Shown here in pieces: positions 23,965 to 36,343 of a stretch of DNA of 64,000 bases (the first letter of the stretch is position 1; every line of letters begins with the position of its first letter). The notes beneath the pieces are model-generated. The model searched no databases and was not told the origin of the DNA. It saw only the letters and a list, made by a program, of their open reading frames with translations. The DNA is taken from assembly GCA_021521415.1 (NCBI GenBank), contig JAIQDT010001736.1, positions 62,001 to 126,000 of the forward strand, written 5' to 3'. Position numbers and translations under genes: made by a program. The stretch is from Bidens hawaiensis. Lineage: Eukaryota; Streptophyta; Magnoliopsida; Asterales; Asteraceae.

Positions 23965-26900
23965 TTATTTGAAGTGCTTGGACTGCCAGTCTCTGCAACT
24001 ACGAATTCCATGTTCGTGACACACACGAATGACTCGTTGGAATTGCATAGACAGATCATAATCTTCTTGGCATTCAAACAAAATCTGCTTCCTGTATAGC
24101 ACGTCATTGTCTGTCTCTGATAAATTAACCAACCACATCGGGTCGATTATCTTGATGAGCTCTGTCTGCAGTCCTTGACCACGAACAATAACGGCCTCGC
24201 CAGTACGATTGTCATAGTACCAACGGTTGAAAGACAGATAAATATCTTGAGGCATTGTCTTCACAGGAACCTTTTTCATTGTCTTTGGTTGTTTCACTTT
24301 CAAGACAAGTTTCTTCCAGCCGGTCCTTGGATCAATCTCGTCAATGCGCTTACGTCTTGGGACAAAGCCATGATTGACCTCGAACAGTAAGTGTTGATGA
24401 AACCACTCAGCCGTACGGTGACTCCCACGATTGATAAATGGACGTATCGCGAGGGTACGTACATCCCAACGCGGTAGAGTTAAAATATCCATTATCCTCT
24501 CGTAATACTGGACACCCTTTTCCCACTTGACTATACATACTTTAAGGTCTGAATCATAGAGCCAGGAGACAATATCACCATGTACCTTAGAAACAGTCTT
24601 GAAGGTAGTCACCTGATTCGCCTCAATCCAAGCAGCAGCGGTATCTTTTCTTTCTTGATCTACATACCGATAAGCACTGATAATCTTACCCACTTTCTGA
24701 CGTTTGAACCATCTTTCTATGTCATCATCAGTCACTTCTTTGAGTGAAGGAACTGTTCGCTGCACAACCTTTTCTAGTTCATCCTCGGTCTCTTTAATTA
24801 CATCTTCGTGAAATACCAGAGCACCTTGATCAACATTTGCGTGTTGATACAAGTCCGGGTACTCTTCAGCTGTCACATCCTCCATCTCAATCTCCTCGTT
24901 CTCATAAATAAAATCTGTATCCATAAATAACTGATCAACTTCCATTTCTTCTTCATTGATCACTTCGACATCGGGCTCAGTCTCTAAAGCAGTCAACTGA
25001 TCGTCATTCAGCCCAAGCAGAATCAAAATCTGATCCCGTGTCAAAGATCTAACAATAAACTCACCGACCTCTATCTTATCCCTGTTTACCACACTACGAA
25101 CCACCCCTGATCCATCAACAAAAATCACCGTGTTAGCTACAATCATTTCAATTGGCTTGGCAGCTGTTGGATCTTGATAAATAATTATCTGCTTGTTCGA
25201 ATCATCACCGCCACTAACATCTACACCAGAGGATGAACCATGCGATTGTTTAGGCTCACCTCCTGCATCAGACTCTTCAGGATCATCATCGTCATTCTTA
25301 AGTTTCTTGATGGCATCTTCTTTACAATTTAATTGTAAAATCAACTCTTCTTGTTCTTTTAATTTCACCTCCTGAGACTCAACAATCGTACGCAACGACT
25401 TAGTCTCTTTTTGACAAAAAGAAATATAACTCATCATTCGTCATTGATTCTCCATGAGTCGTTCTTGAGTTTGACGGTCAGCTACCATTTGATTTTCATA
25501 TAGATATAGGAGATTTAACAGCATTTCAGTTTGACGACCTGGTGGCAAGTTGTATACGGATGGATGAACAGGTTGAACAGGTCCTTGAGGCCGAGTAATC
25601 ATCATGAAAGAGACATCACTAGGCGGAGGTGGAGGAAGAGTAGTTGTTGGCAGAGGAGGAGGTCTCATGGATGTGGTGGAAGATACTGTAGACATCACAG
25701 CAGGAGACCTCGGTATCTCGGTCAACGTCATTTGAGGGATTAGACCAAGCCTCTCATGTGACACCATCGTCGTTGTCAAGGTAAGCATCGGAGTGCTAGT
25801 AGTTAGCGGCACCGCCGAGCTTTGAGGAGTTGATTGACGTGGTGGTGGAGTTCCAATAATTACCCCAGCCCCATCAGACACATGGGGCTTCTTTGATGGT
25901 TCACCAGTAGCTACAGCTTTCTCCTTTCATTTTCTTTCTAGCTGAGCTTTCATTGTGGCAGCTAGAGCAGCATCGACTGCATCTTGTTGTTCTTTAATAG
26001 CTCGTTCACCAGCTCCACCATCACCATCATCATTGTCACCATCATCATCTCCACCATCATTGTTTCCACCTTCTCCCCCTTCACGCTCGGAATCCGAATC
26101 ATCATGGATCCAGCGCTCATTAGGAGGACATACGTAATCCGGATTGATTATATGACCAATCATCCGTTTATCCTGTGGCTTGTCTTTTCTATAGATTAAC
26201 ATACGATGCACCGTTTTAGCTTTCATATGTTCCATATCAAGAACATCGTTCACCAACGATCGATCAATCACCCAATTCGGTATCAAATCCTGAATAATTA
26301 GTTGTAAAAAGCGAGGGTACATCAAGAACTTCTTTGACGGTAGAGTTTGCTGAACTTGCTATTTCAGATGATCAAAGATGAGTTTTGAGTAGTTGAAGGG
26401 CTTGTTCAGGATTAGAGCAACAAATGCCGATTGCAAACTTAGTCTACACTCATCAAAACCACCGCAACGTCCACTCATACAATGAAGTAAAACATGTAGC
26501 AGATACTTGTATGGTGGACACAACCCATTCTTGTTCAACATAGACTTACGAATATCACCTCCATAATTCAAGCGTGTGAATAAACCCCTAACCAATGTCC
26601 TGTCAAATTCACTCGGGTTATCATCATTATCGTCAAATTGAAGTACCCGACGAATGACCTCAACATCAATCGTAATAGGGATCTGATTAATTGTAGCTCG
26701 AACCCAATTATTTTCCTCAACATATTCCGCCATGTTCCAAAACTGCCTGATTATACTAAGATACACTTTAGGTTTAGCAGTAATTGCATAGCGTATCTTT
26801 GAACGTCGTAAGAAAGTCAACATAGCTCCAAACGTTCTCAAATCAGTCACATCTTGATCAACATAAGCACAAATGTTGTGCTTCTTATCGAACGGCAATA

Positions 26901-26991
26901 AGATCATTTCAGCTTGTTGAACTTGTTGTTGTGGTTGTCCTTGTGGAGGTTGTTCCTGTGGCGGTTGATTTTGTTGTTCTTGATCAGCCAT
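23965..26991 (-). pseudogene. Third ORF of Sirevirus B (env-position protein)
   Basis: This is the best preserved copy: one continuous reading frame of 1,009 codons with only three nonsense codons (TAG 26359-26361, TGA 25927-25929, TGA 25438-25440) and no frameshift. It starts MADQEQQNQPP with a Gln/Pro-rich leader. It then has the globular domain (about 35-240: FDKKHNICAYVDQD, IRQFW, YPRFLQ), a Gly/Asp-rich acidic linker, a Pro-rich segment, a coiled coil around SYISFCQKETKSLR, and two C-terminal regions with WFKRQKVGKIISAYRYVD and NRWYYDNRTGEAVIV. No signal peptide, membrane helix or known enzyme motif is visible. Sirevirus third ORFs are conventionally called envelope-like; the sequence gives no direct support for that role. 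Confidence 0.8.
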
Positions 26992-27254
26992 GTTTTACTG
27001 TATAAATAAAACCGAATATGAGAATAGATATCAGAATATATAAACAAAAATATGTGTAATTAAGCTATTTACATATTTTAGACGATTTAAATCTTATATA
27101 TTAAAATAAATGAATATTGAAATTAATTTAGATTAAATTTATTTTTAAATGTCATTTGTTGGGTCAAGAGTTTGACCCAAATGAGGAGATTTGACCTAAA
27201 CGAAGAATTTGGAAGATTGGAATCTTCTCAACCTCCTCAGAAACTGCTAAGTAT

Positions 27255-27870
27255 TGAATCCGAGCACACCTTGGACCTTCGAGTAAGCTTTTACTTAGAC
27301 GAGTACGAGATTTTGCCTCCCGAGCAAGGTTTACTTCAAATAGTCTTCTTAAGTGGATATCCGAGCAAGGTATGCTTTTTGGTGATTTCCCGAGTAAGGT
27401 TCATTAATTTGGCATATCCGAGCAAGGTTCACTTTGTCAAGCAGGATTGTTCTTCAAGACCAAGTATTTTACTCTTCCGAGTAAGGTATGGTCACCAAGT
27501 CCAAGAAACCAAGTAATTGGAAGACCGGGCAGGGTATTCTTTAATAATTATGGTCCGAGTATACTTGATGAGTTAATAGAATATCTTTAAGTTATCTCGA
27601 GTAAGGTTCTGCTCAAGTAAGGTATGTACTCCTGAGTACGCCTTATCAATAAGTTGTTCAACTGACAATGAGCCGAACAGGATCATAGAAGAACAAGGTT
27701 GCTCGTAAGGATTTGTCGAGCAAAGTTTGATGAGTCCAAGAAGATTGAAGTCTACTCGGTGAATATTTTACTTGGTAAAATATTCTTTAAGTAAAGTCTA
27801 CCCGGAAACTGATTTGGAGTACACTTCTATGTTTACCAAGTCTGAAGGAAGGCCGAGTACACTGCGTACT
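27255..27870. repeat. CGAGYA motif array upstream of the LTR promoter, Sirevirus C
   Basis: Examples: CCGAGCACACC near 27260, CCGAGCAAGGT near 27320, 27361 and 27417, CCGAGTAAGGT near 27477, CCGAGTACACT near 27853. The general form is YCGRGYA followed by AGGT, AGCT or CACT. The same word fills the spacer at 34430-35850. It is absent from the gag and pol reading frames I scanned. Confidence 0.8.
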
Positions 27871-28007
27871 CTGAGACTGAAGTTTAATGAAAAGCCTACC
27901 CGAAAGACTTGTTTTACACTTAGTTTTATTTTTGAATATGTAATTTGAATATGTACTATCGGATAGGGTTTCTAGAAGGAATGACAGCTGTCTTAGGTTG
28001 GCAGGCC

Positions 28008-28015
28008 TATAAATA
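28008..28015 (+). promoter_or_regulatory. LTR TATA box, Sirevirus C 5' LTR
   Basis: TATAAATA in U3, downstream of the motif array and about 400 bp before the PBS. In the 3' LTR the same site reads GATAAATA (41838), so only the 5' LTR keeps the box. Confidence 0.7.
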
Positions 28016-28410
28016 GAATAATTAGGGCACGCCGCAAAAGACGAAGGACACACAAGAGGGAGGACAGAGACGGAAAATACGGATAAGACCGACACATTAT
28101 CTGAGAGAATATTGTGTGTGTGACGGCTGTCCTAGGATTCCTCATAAACCCTAAATCGATTACTCCTTTTGTATGATTAACATTATATAAATGGAAATCT
28201 TTGGAGTGAATCATGTGTGGGTCTTCTGTCATTGAATATTCGTTGCAACCGTATGTTTGTTATTGATTCTGCCTTTAACAAACGGTCATCTTTCTAAACA
28301 TAGTAACCCGTCATTAACTCGCTTGTCAACACGATTAATTTTGTGTGAGTTATGACATGATTGATTAAGATCCGTTCCGAATCGACCATCAAAAGTTGGG
28401 ACCTGACAAG

Positions 28411-28422
28411 TGGTATCAGAGC
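28411..28422 (+). promoter_or_regulatory. Primer binding site of Sirevirus C (tRNA-iMet)
   Basis: TGGTATCAGAGC two bases after the 5' LTR, the canonical initiator-Met PBS of copia and gypsy elements. Confidence 0.95.
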
Positions 28423-28710
28423 TTGTTACTGCTATTTTTAGAAAGATTGTTGCTGATTGAAGATTTGAAGAAGAATGACGTAAGCAGAGCACTGTTCGAT
28501 TGATTTGTGACGTCAGCTGCCCTGTTCTTCATTTTTCTTCCAGATCTATAATTTTTGATAAGTTTTCTCTTCATTGTTTCATTTAAAGTTTTAGCCTTTA
28601 TATCTAAATCTCGTTTTCATCACATCAGACATATCAGATCTGAGCATTCTGGTTTCAGATCTGATTATTTTGAAATTTTTTTATAAGAAACTGATTTTTG
28701 ATTTCTCAAA

Positions 28711-29795
28711 ATGTCTGGATATGAGGAACAAGAGGTGTCTACTAATAAGATACCAAGATTGTATGGACAGAAAAACTTTATCAAATGGAAGGTACTCTGT
28801 GAAGCAGTTGTATGCTACAATGACATTGACATGTGGAACTCCATCAAGAATGGTCCACAAACTACTGTGGAAGAAGGAGCAAATGCTACTGCAACTGCTG
28901 CTATAAGAGAAAAGATGAGAAAGGTGGATGACAAAGCCTTGGCTATGATTAAGCTAGGTTTGTCTTGGGAGATTCTGACCAAGGTGGCTCATCACACAAC
29001 TGCTAAACAAATGTATGATGCCATCCTTGAGATGTATGAAGGGAACACTGAATTGAAGAACATTAAGAAGCAAAGATTGAAGCAACAGTTGGAAAGGTTC
29101 AAGTATAAAGATGGAGAAAGGTTGAAATCAATACTAGAACGTTTTCTGAGTATTGTGAATGAGTTGAGAACAACTGATTATGTAATGACTGACTTTGATT
29201 TGAATACAAAGTTGCTCAACTCAATGCCGAAAGAATGGTATAATGCTTGCAAATTCATCCTTCAGAAGCAGAATTTCAATGAATTGAAATTGGATGATGT
29301 GGTATGTTTTCTTCAAGCTGCTGAACTTGAAATGATTGAAAATGAAATGATAAAGGAAGATAGACCAAGCTTCAGTATTTCAAATGCATTAATTGCACCT
29401 ATGGGAAACCTGTCAACAAAGAACCAACAACAAATTCCCATCATAGAAGAACCTGCTGAACATAATGTTATGACTCCAAAGTCTTTCACTGGGGGTAATA
29501 CAAGTACTCAAGGAAATCAGCAGAGGTTCAATGTGCAATTAATTGATGATTCTGACTCAGTCTCTATGTCTAATGGAAATGTTCCAAACCCTGGAACAGG
29601 ATATGTTCAAAACAATGAAACACAAGCATTGCTGTCTATGTTCACTGAGTCTTACAATGCATTTGTGGCCAAAAACTTGATTCACACAAGTGTAGTGCAG
29701 GATGATTTGGAACAAATAGATGCTGATGACCTTGAAGACATGGATCTCAAATGGCAAGCTGCAATGTTGGCTTTGAGAGGCAAGAGACTGCACAC
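28711..29795 (+). pseudogene. Sirevirus C gag, C-terminally deleted
   Basis: It starts MSGYEEQEV at 28711, 300 bases after the PBS. It has the copia UBN2-type gag domain (WKVLCEAVVCYND, MYDAILEMYEGN, LKQQLERFKYKDGERL, LNSMPKEW), then a Gln/Asn-rich tail. The reading frame runs on to 29838, but from about 29785-29795 the DNA is integrase sequence in another frame. The deletion removed the CCHC zinc knuckle, which follows the matching point in copy B, so RNA packaging would fail. Confidence 0.85.
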
Positions 29796-32413
29796 AGAAA
29801 GGAATAATTCAACAATTCTCAGCTCCAAGAACTCCTGAACAAAATGGTGTAGCAGAAAGAAGAAACAGAACTTTGATAGAAGCTGCCAGAACCATGTTGG
29901 CTGATGCAAATCTGCCTGTCACTTTTTGGGCTGAAGCAATCAATACAGCATGTTATGTTCAGAACAGGGTACTTGTAAACAAAAGGTATAACAAGACTCC
30001 ATATGAAATTTTCAATAACAAAAAGCCTTACATCAAATTTTTCAAGCCCTTTGGTTGCAAATGTTTTCTATTGAACACTAGAGATTATTTGAACAAGTTT
30101 CAAACTAAGTCACTAGATTGTTTCTTTGTTGGATATTCTACTCACTCAAAAGCATACAGAGTATATGTGAGAGATCACTTGAGTGTGATAGAGTCATCTG
30201 ACATCATTTTTAATGAGAATCAATTCAACACAGTCAGTGGTGCAACATGGCTGTTTGATCATGAGAGGTTAATTAAGTCATTCAAGATTTATTCTGAAGA
30301 CTTTAATGATACATTCTACAAGACCAGTGTACTTGAAGAGAATAAGAAGAAAGAACTGGACTTGGAAGAATTGTGGAAAAAGGTTGCTAGGAAAGAAAAG
30401 GAATACACTTTTGTGAAAAGCTCCTCAAACAATGACATTGAACAAGATCAGGAAATGACAAGTCAAGATAGTCCTTATGTACAAAATGATCATGTTCAGA
30501 ATGGGAGTGACACAAGCAACCAATCAAATGAAGTTGAGAATGCTTTCACAACAAGATTTCAAGACTTGTTTCAAAGTTTGAATCTGGGAAACAATGGTGC
30601 ATCTACTTCAGGACAAATCAATGATGAAGCACCAGAGTTTCATGATGCAGAAGCTGATTTGATCATTCATGATGCAGAAGCTGATTTGATCATTGAAGAA
30701 CCTGAAATCAATGAAACAAATCTTGACACAAATTTGTCTACAAATATGATAATACAAACTCCTACTGTTGAAAAGAATCATCCTGCTGAAAATATCATTG
30801 GTGACTTGCATGAAAGAGTAACAAGAAGTCATTCTGAGATAGCAAACATCTGTCTGTACTCTTGCTTTTTATCCCAATTAGAACCAAAGAATATTGCTCA
30901 AGCTTTAAAAGACAATAGTTGGGTAGAGGCAATGCAAGAGGAATTGGCCCAGTTTAGAGATTTGCATGTATGGGATCTTGTAGACAAGCCACATGACAGA
31001 TATGCAATTGGAACCAAATGGGTGTTCAGAAACAAAAGGGATGAAAGGGGTTTGGTGATTAAGAAAAAAGCTAGACTTGTAGCACTGGGATGTCTTCAAA
31101 AGGAAGGGATAGACTTTGAGGAAGTGTTTGCACCAGTTGCAAGACTGGAAGCCATAAGAATTTTTCTTGCATATGCTGCCTCAAAGAACATAAAAGTATT
31201 CCAGCTTGACGTCAAATCTGCATTCCTTAATGGAAAGATTGATGAAGAAGTGTATGTGGCTCAACCACCAGGTTTTGAGGATCCTATGTATCCAAACAGG
31301 GTGTATAAGTTAAACAAAGCCCTTTATGGATTGCATCAGGCTCCTAGAGCATGGTATGATGAGTTATCAACTCATTTACTTGAAAATGGCTTCACAAGGG
31401 GAGCCATTGACAAGACACTCTTCTACAGAAGAAAAAGGTAAGATTTGCTGCTTTTACAAGTCTATGTTGATGATATCATCTTTGGATCTACAAATGAAAA
31501 TATGTGTTTGGAGTTTGAAGATGTGATGAAGTCCAAGTACAGCATTAGTTCCATGGGTGAAATGAATTTCTTTCTGGGACTGCAAGTTCAACAAAAGGAT
31601 GAAGGAATCTTCATTCACCAAGCTAAGTATGTGCATGACATTTTGAATAAGTTCAACTGTCATGATTACAAGGCTGCCTCAACTCCAATGGACACCAAAG
31701 AAAAGATGATAGCTGATGAAAAGGGGGAGTCAGTTAATGAACATGAATACAGAGCCAAGATTGGATCTTTGATGTATCTGACTGCAACAAGACCAGATAT
31801 CATGTTTGCTGTTTGTGTATGTGCTAGGTTCCAATCAAATCCAAAAGTCTCCCAGATGAATGCTGCGAAAAGAATATTCAGATATTTGAAGGGAAGACCA
31901 GACTTAGGGATTTGGTATCCAAAGAACCAATCCTTTGATCTGATTGCATATACAGACAGTGATTATGATGGATGCAATATGAGTAGAAAGTCAACATCAG
32001 GGGGATGCCAGTTTTTGGGTGAAAGGCTAGTGTAATGGCAATGCAAGAAACAGACCATAGTGTCAATCTCCACTGCAGAAGCTGAATATGTTGCTGCATC
32101 TGCCTGCTGTGCACAAGTTCTCTGGATTCAGAATCAGATGCTGGACTATGGTTTGAATTTTCTAAACACCCCTATTCTGATTGATAATACTGCTGTATAT
32201 TTTACTGTTAAGAATCCTGTGCAACATTCTAAGACTAAGCACATTGAAATCAGACATCACTTTATCAGAGATTGCAGTGAAAAAGGTTTGATTGAAATGC
32301 AAAGAGTTGATACAAGTGATAATCTGGCTGACCTATTCACCAAACCACTTGATAGAACCAGGTTCAACTTTCTGTTGAAAGCCCTGGGGATGATCAACAC
32401 TGATGAAATCTGA
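29785..32413 (+). pseudogene. Sirevirus C pol remnant: integrase tail, RT, RNase H
   Basis: It begins inside integrase ([16 protein letters not shown], with only the Glu of the DDE triad). The first two Asp, the zinc finger and the whole protease are missing. It continues through the integrase C-terminal region, RT ([32 protein letters not shown]) and RNase H (DSDYDGC, STAEAEYVA). One frame is used throughout, with in-frame TAA codons at 31439-31441 (before the YVDD block) and 32033-32035. A 26-residue acidic duplication (HDAEADLI repeated) lies near 30640-30695. Confidence 0.88.
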
Positions 32414-32482
32414 TTAAGGATGTGTGCTTGGTTGTGTACCTCTATGTGCTACTTGAATATTTTAGAAGAGGTCACACATGTT

Positions 32483-32542
32483 GAATATGTTGCTGAATAT
32501 GTTGCTGAATATGTTCCTAAATATGTTACTGAGTATGTTCTA
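32483..32542. repeat. 12-bp tandem repeat GAATATGTTGCT
   Basis: Five head-to-tail units (GAATATGTTGCT twice, then diverged copies) start 70 bases after the pol stop. Scattered GAATATGTT words recur downstream and in the LTRs. Confidence 0.8.
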
Positions 32543-33200
32543 TGCTATGTGACTTAACTGTTTCTATGTGTGTCTCTCTGTGATAACTGATTATTTTCTT
32601 AGAGATTACACATATTGAATATGTTTCAACTGAATGTTGATTGAATATGTTTTGATTATGTCACTGTTTTGAAGTTAATTGATAGGTGGTTAAGTAACTA
32701 TCTGTGCAATTTGTTTGAAATTGATGATAATTCTTGACTATCATGTTAACTGATCTGATGTTATGATAAGTAGTTTGATCTGTTTAGGTGAGATTAATTG
32801 CTTATATAATGTCATGAGTAATCACATGTTTATGGTTACTTGAATATGTTCTTAATCTGATCTTCTGAAGTTGTTAAGATAGAATAGACATTGAATGTGA
32901 GTACATTCTGTTTTTCTTGATGATGAAAGAATGATTAAGATTTGAGTATGTGAAGCAACTGTTTGTGTCAAAATGTGTTTTATGTCAAAATTAAGTGATT
33001 CAATGAAATTTATAATGAATTTTGCATAAATACTATATTTTGGTCAAAACATGAGCAAGTTGATTAATGGTGTTGAGATATGATAAGATTATTCAGTTCA
33101 AGCTTTTAAGAAGCTTAAAAGAAGGATTTTTATAGGGAAAGGTCTCAGGTAGTTATTTTTGCTGAAAAATTATGTCATTTGCCCAGTTGGAAGGACATGC

Positions 33201-33434
33201 ACCTATGTATGTTTGGTCCTTAAATCTCTATAGATTCAAATGATAGCCATTGACCGGAAAACTGAATGCATTTGGGGCAATTATGACTTGTTTCTTATTT
33301 CTTCACTTAAAACTTTGTCAATAACTCTGACTTTGACAGGACATATATTCACATGTATGTTTGGTCATATTGACCACTTTTGGTCAAAACAGGATAGCCA
33401 TTAACCTGATAAGAAAGAGACATTGGGGTGATTG
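33201..33434 (+). other. Duplicated conserved noncoding module, Sirevirus C
   Basis: Two blocks share the order TGTATGTTTGGTC, then GATAGCCATT, then ATTGGGG or TTTGGGG: 33201-33282 and 33351-33434. The reverse complement of the same order is found in A (8578-8656, 8726-8807) and B (44635-44705), at a similar place after pol. Confidence 0.6.
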
Positions 33435-34429
33435 AATATTAAACTGTGTTTATGGGAAATGATAGTACATTGACTACTTAGCTGATCATATGGAATTAAT
33501 AGGCTAAAAAGGCCTTAGTATAGTCATTAACATGTATGGTTACTTTCTCATGATGATGTAAAATCTAAGGTGATATAAACATAATGAATATGCTAATCTT
33601 TATGTGGAGATGCATAGTTGTTTTGCATGTCTCAAGATAGATCTCTCCGAATGATATGGCAGAAAAGTGATTACCCAGTCATACACGAGCCTGTTGTTAT
33701 TTGGTCAACCAAAATGAAACATCTTTAAATATGACAAAGAACATGCTTAAGAAAATTTGAGAAAATATCAAAAACAAGTGGAAGAATGAATAAATCAACC
33801 AAAAGTTGATAAGTGTTTTAAATATTTTATCAAACAAGAGGGTTACAACAAGAACTACAAAGATGTTGGCAAAATCTGTCTCATCTTGAATGAAAGGCAT
33901 GTTGCTAACTATAAGTCCAACGTTCAACCTCTATATATGTTTGAATCTAAAAATGCAAAAATACAATAAGTTCTGTCATACAAAAACTATTTTTGACCAA
34001 ATACAGGAGGTTGGAGTCAAATTGGGGTGATCTGGGGAAAGCCTAATAAGCTTTGAGAAGAGATATGAGGCATCAGAGCACAGTGTTGACCATTATTGCA
34101 TTATGCTCAAATTTAACCTTAATCATATCACCAAAGAGATAAAAATCATGCTAAGTTTATACCTGCTATTAACCTATCTAAGTAGTCATAATAATGCTGA
34201 GAATGAAGTATTGAGAAAGCTACTTAGTTAATATGATCCCATTCATGAGATCTTTTCAGTTTATAAAAGAAATTGTTTTGAAGTGAAGTATAACTGAAAT
34301 TTGATCTCTAAATGCACCATTTGCTCTTAAACTATGTTCTGAAATGATACATAACTTAGAAATGTCTTTGAAAAGTGGTTTAAGTCAAAAAGTGTTGCAT
34401 TTTGCCTAAAATAGGCTGAATATGTAAGA

Positions 34430-35850
34430 TCGAGTAAGGTTTGATGATTTATAACCTTCTCGAGCACAAACTGTTTGAAGATGTATTTTCGGGTAAGGTT
34501 TGATAGTGTTAACCTTTCCGAGTACAAAACAGGTGATTATGTCTGAATATGTTGTTTCGGGTAAGGTTTGATAGTTTTCAACCTTTTCGAGTAAGCTTAG
34601 TCATTTCTGACTAACTTTATGATTGTCGAGCATAATTTGAAGTGTTTACACTTTTCGGGTAGAGTACACTATTGTACTCATTTCCCGAGTAAGCTTGAAG
34701 TCTTGAGATGATTATGTGTTGAAATACCGTTTTTTTTTTAAACAAGAAATTCTTGTTTCGAGCAAGCTATGCATGTTATATGCTAGTTTCGAGTAAGCTA
34801 TGCATGTTATATGCTGATTGTGTTTCCAAGCAAACTTTGTGAACTTAAGTGAGTACACCGAGTAAGCTTTGTATGAATATATTGTTAGGAAAGGGTTGTT
34901 AATCTTTCCGAGCACGCTTAGATGTTACTATTTAAGTTTGTCATTTTTCGGGTATGTTTTGATATGTTGAGTTTCCTTGAGCAAGGGAATACCTGATGAT
35001 TGAATGCGTTTATCCTAGAAAGCTAAGTGCTAACATAGGATTTTCGAGCAAACTCTATGAAATTTTAGACTATTGCACACTTAAATGTTTTTATTTCATT
35101 CCGAGCATGTTCTGTGATATGTGTTTATGATTTCTTTGAAATTACAAGTGTTTTCGGGCAAACTCTGTTTTCCGAGCACACTTTATATTTCGGGTACACT
35201 TGTGTTCCTTCAATATACTTGGTAATTTTCAAAAATTTAACTTTCCGAGTACACTGCTGCTAGAATTTCCTTTCGAGCACACTCTGTACTATATGAAAGT
35301 TATTCGGGTATACTTGTCATAAGTTTGTTGTCCGAGCACACTTTACATTTGTAAGAGTGGTCGAGCACACTATGCATACGAGCATACTTGAATGAATACG
35401 TTACTTGAATATGTTAGTTAGTATGATGATATTGTTTAGTGATTCATACTTGAATGAATACGTTGTTTGAATATTTTAGTTAGTATGATAAAATTTGATT
35501 ATGATTCTTATTAGGGTTCATGCTAGATAAGTTTCAATTTGAATTTGAGAAATCTTTGTGAGGATCTTAATTGATTCTTAGTAAGAATGTTTATTTGATA
35601 ACTGTGCTTGATTATTAGTCTTGTTATTTATTTCTCAAGAAATTAAGTATTTCGGGTAAGCTTTCTTCATCAATGACTTAACTTTAAATTAATTTACTTG
35701 ATCGAGCATGATTTGAAAATGAAAGTATTCGGGCAAACTTTGTATATTTCAAATTGAAAATTTTCCGAGCAAAGTTTGACCGAATATGGTTTGTTAGTGG
35801 AAGTAGACCGAGTAGACTTTGGATATTTTAACCTTTCGAGTAAGGTATTA
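34430..35850. repeat. CGAGYA motif array upstream of the internal promoter, Sirevirus C
   Basis: About 30 copies of TTYCGRGYA followed by AGGTTTG, AGCTT, CACTTT or AACTCTG occur at irregular 30-60 bp spacing, nearly all in the same orientation. It ends about 120 bp before the internal TATA box. The word matches that in U3 of this element's LTR. Confidence 0.8.
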
Positions 35851-35964
35851 TGATCTTAAATGAAGTTAAATGTTTTTATTATATCAAGTGGATAATGTTA
35901 CTGGATGACAGCTAATAATTCACAAAAAGACAAAAAGCATTTAAAAACCCACTTTCAAAATAAG

Positions 35965-35974
35965 TATAAAAGAG
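35965..35974 (+). promoter_or_regulatory. Internal TATA box before third ORF, Sirevirus C
   Basis: TATAAAAGAG, followed 30-45 bases later by the pyrimidine patch CCCTCTCTCTCTCTCC (about 36005-36020), the usual spacing for a plant core promoter. Downstream are a possible exon and the donor/acceptor pair at 36119 and 36343. Confidence 0.5.
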
Positions 35975-36118
35975 GGACTTAGGCAAATTTTTCAACATTA
36001 TTTCCCTCTCTCTCTCTCCTTCCACTGCAAATCCTTCCTCACTAAGAAACATAACCGACTTATCGAATTCAACATTAATCCAAACCCTAATTTTTGTCAG
36101 CCTTCTAATTCCGACTCG

Positions 36119-36343
36119 GTATGCATTAAATATTATGTTTTCCGATCACGATTAGATTGTAATGTGACTTGATTATGTATTCGAGTACTAACACTCTGTT
36201 TATGTGTTTAGGTTATTAATTTGTTGAAGAACAGGTTCTTGAAGATTTCTTTCTTTCTTCTTCATTTTTATAACTTGAAATTGTCTAAAGTATTAAACTT
36301 TATGTCTAATTTCACTTTGAATATGTTTGTTTGTGAATTTCAG
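36119..36343 (+). promoter_or_regulatory. Candidate 5'UTR intron before third ORF, Sirevirus C
   Basis: Donor-like TCG/GTATGC at 36119 and acceptor GTGAATTTCAG at 36343, two bases before the ATG of the third ORF. The 225-bp segment between is T-rich. The position parallels the candidate introns in A and B. Confidence 0.4.

Larger units (their letters stand above)
27157..28408 (+). repeat. 5' LTR of Sirevirus C
   Basis: It starts TGTTGGGTCAAGAG and ends GTTGGGACCTGACA. U3 (about 27250-27870) carries about 18 copies of a CGAGTA/CGAGCA word, usually followed by AGGT or CACT. A TATAAATA box is at 28008-28015. Confidence 0.95.

Noticed and set aside
27172..27516. 114-codon plus-strand frame in the 5' LTR of Sirevirus C
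   Set aside because: Lies wholly in U3, is only partly open in the 3' LTR (40951-41205), and is composed of the CGAGYA motif array.
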